From positions 310,001 through 374,000 of the forward strand of contig QXEO01001137.1 of the NCBI GenBank assembly GCA_007115705.1: 64,000 nt of DNA. Direction: 5' to 3'. The position numbers and the translations under genes are program-made. The stretch's first letter is position 1. The number at the start of each line of letters is the position of its first letter. The stretch is from Dactylis glomerata (lineage: Eukaryota > Streptophyta > Magnoliopsida > Poales > Poaceae). Shown one piece after another: positions 63,572 to 64,000 of the stretch. The notes below the pieces were generated by a model. The model was not told where the DNA came from. It worked only from the letters and a program-made list of their open reading frames with translations, and made no database searches.

Positions 63572-64000
63572 TGTTAAGCACCCAGTTGGGAACCCCAGGA
63601 GGAAGGTATGAGGAGCACAGCAGCAAGTTTCCCTCAGTTGTGAAACAAGGTTTATCGAACCAGTAGGAGAAAGCCAAACTTCACAAGGTGATGCTTGCTA
63701 GCTTCGCGACATTCCGGACAACGGCGCTAGAAAATGCTGGTGCGTAGTTGACGTAGGAGCTACTTCACCTAGCAGCAACGCGGAACCTGCACACAACACA
63801 ACCAAGTACTTTGCCCCAACTTACGATGAGGTTGTCAATCTCACCAGTTTGTTGTAAACAAAGGATTAAGCATATCGAGTGGTAAAAGGTAATAGTATGC
63901 GAGTAAAAGTAAACGGTATAGCAATGTAAAGGAAATTAGACCGGGGTCCACAGTTCACTAGTGGTGTCTCTCCATAAGATAAATAACAACATGCTAGGTA
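63572..64000 (-). repeat. 3' end of an Athila-type LTR, cut by the window end
   Basis: The minus-strand end CTGGGTGCTTAACA at 63572 adjoins Tat-type gag without a PBS, so it is a 3' LTR. Similarity to the LTRs at 50918 and 60086 includes GCAACGCGGAACCTGCACAC and GTTGTCAATCTCACC. A CAACGGCGCTAGAAAATGC segment (63720-63738) resembles PBS text inside the LTR. Target duplication half: CGCGG (63567-63571). Confidence 0.75.

Overview
This is a repeat-dense piece of a large plant nuclear genome, almost certainly a Triticeae grass (wheat, barley, rye or Aegilops). The grounds are nested Ty3/gypsy elements whose LTRs start TGATACGTC(T)CC, primer sites matching the 3' end of tRNA-Asp, frequent Helitrons and DNA transposons, and one GC-rich intronless SKP1-like gene as the only clear host gene. 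No prokaryotic, organellar or CRISPR features were seen.

Layout, left to right. 1-8262: an Athila-type non-autonomous element on the minus strand (ATHILA-ORF1-like start, split protease, gag, PBS, LTR). Its protease is interrupted by a 1.85 kb Helitron. Its LTR sits between a polypurine tract on one side and a PBS on the other, so two internal regions share it; the second is cut down to a 53-base LTR tip at 8210-8262. 8263-11182: gag, PBS and 5' LTR of a Tat-lineage gypsy element, minus strand. 11183-12112: a plus-strand fragment of an Athila-type LTR. 12113-20880: an autonomous Athila-type element, minus strand, with gag-PR-RT-RNaseH-INT, then an internal TATA-bearing promoter-like module and a coiled-coil accessory ORF. 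20881-32475: the 3' end of a plus-strand Tat-like element carrying a multi-exon antisense gene. One of its introns holds a complete 7.1 kb non-autonomous Athila-type element (23519-30663) with a perfect GTGGC target duplication. 32476-35445: a 5'-truncated LINE. 35446-39801: a gene island with the SKP1-like gene and a Harbinger element with TAA target duplications. 39802-63571: a second Tat-lineage element, minus strand, with dual RNase H and an antisense AT-hook/B3-like ORF. It is interrupted by a plus-strand Athila-type element (40122-45407) and a minus-strand one (50918-61741); the latter itself contains a DNA transposon and a Helitron. 63572-64000: the start of another Athila-type LTR, cut by the window edge.

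Nearly all element genes are broken by stops, frameshifts or insertions. The SKP1-like gene, the accessory ORFs at 13759-14259, 28170-28763 and 40454-41224, and small LTR ORFs remain open.

The most interesting signals are gene-like modules inside retrotransposons that have their own promoters: two different antisense genes in Tat-type elements and a sense accessory ORF in the Athila-type element. Also notable are inverted repeats next to TATA boxes that are kept as structures while their sequence changes. All boundaries were read by eye; no alignments or database searches were run.
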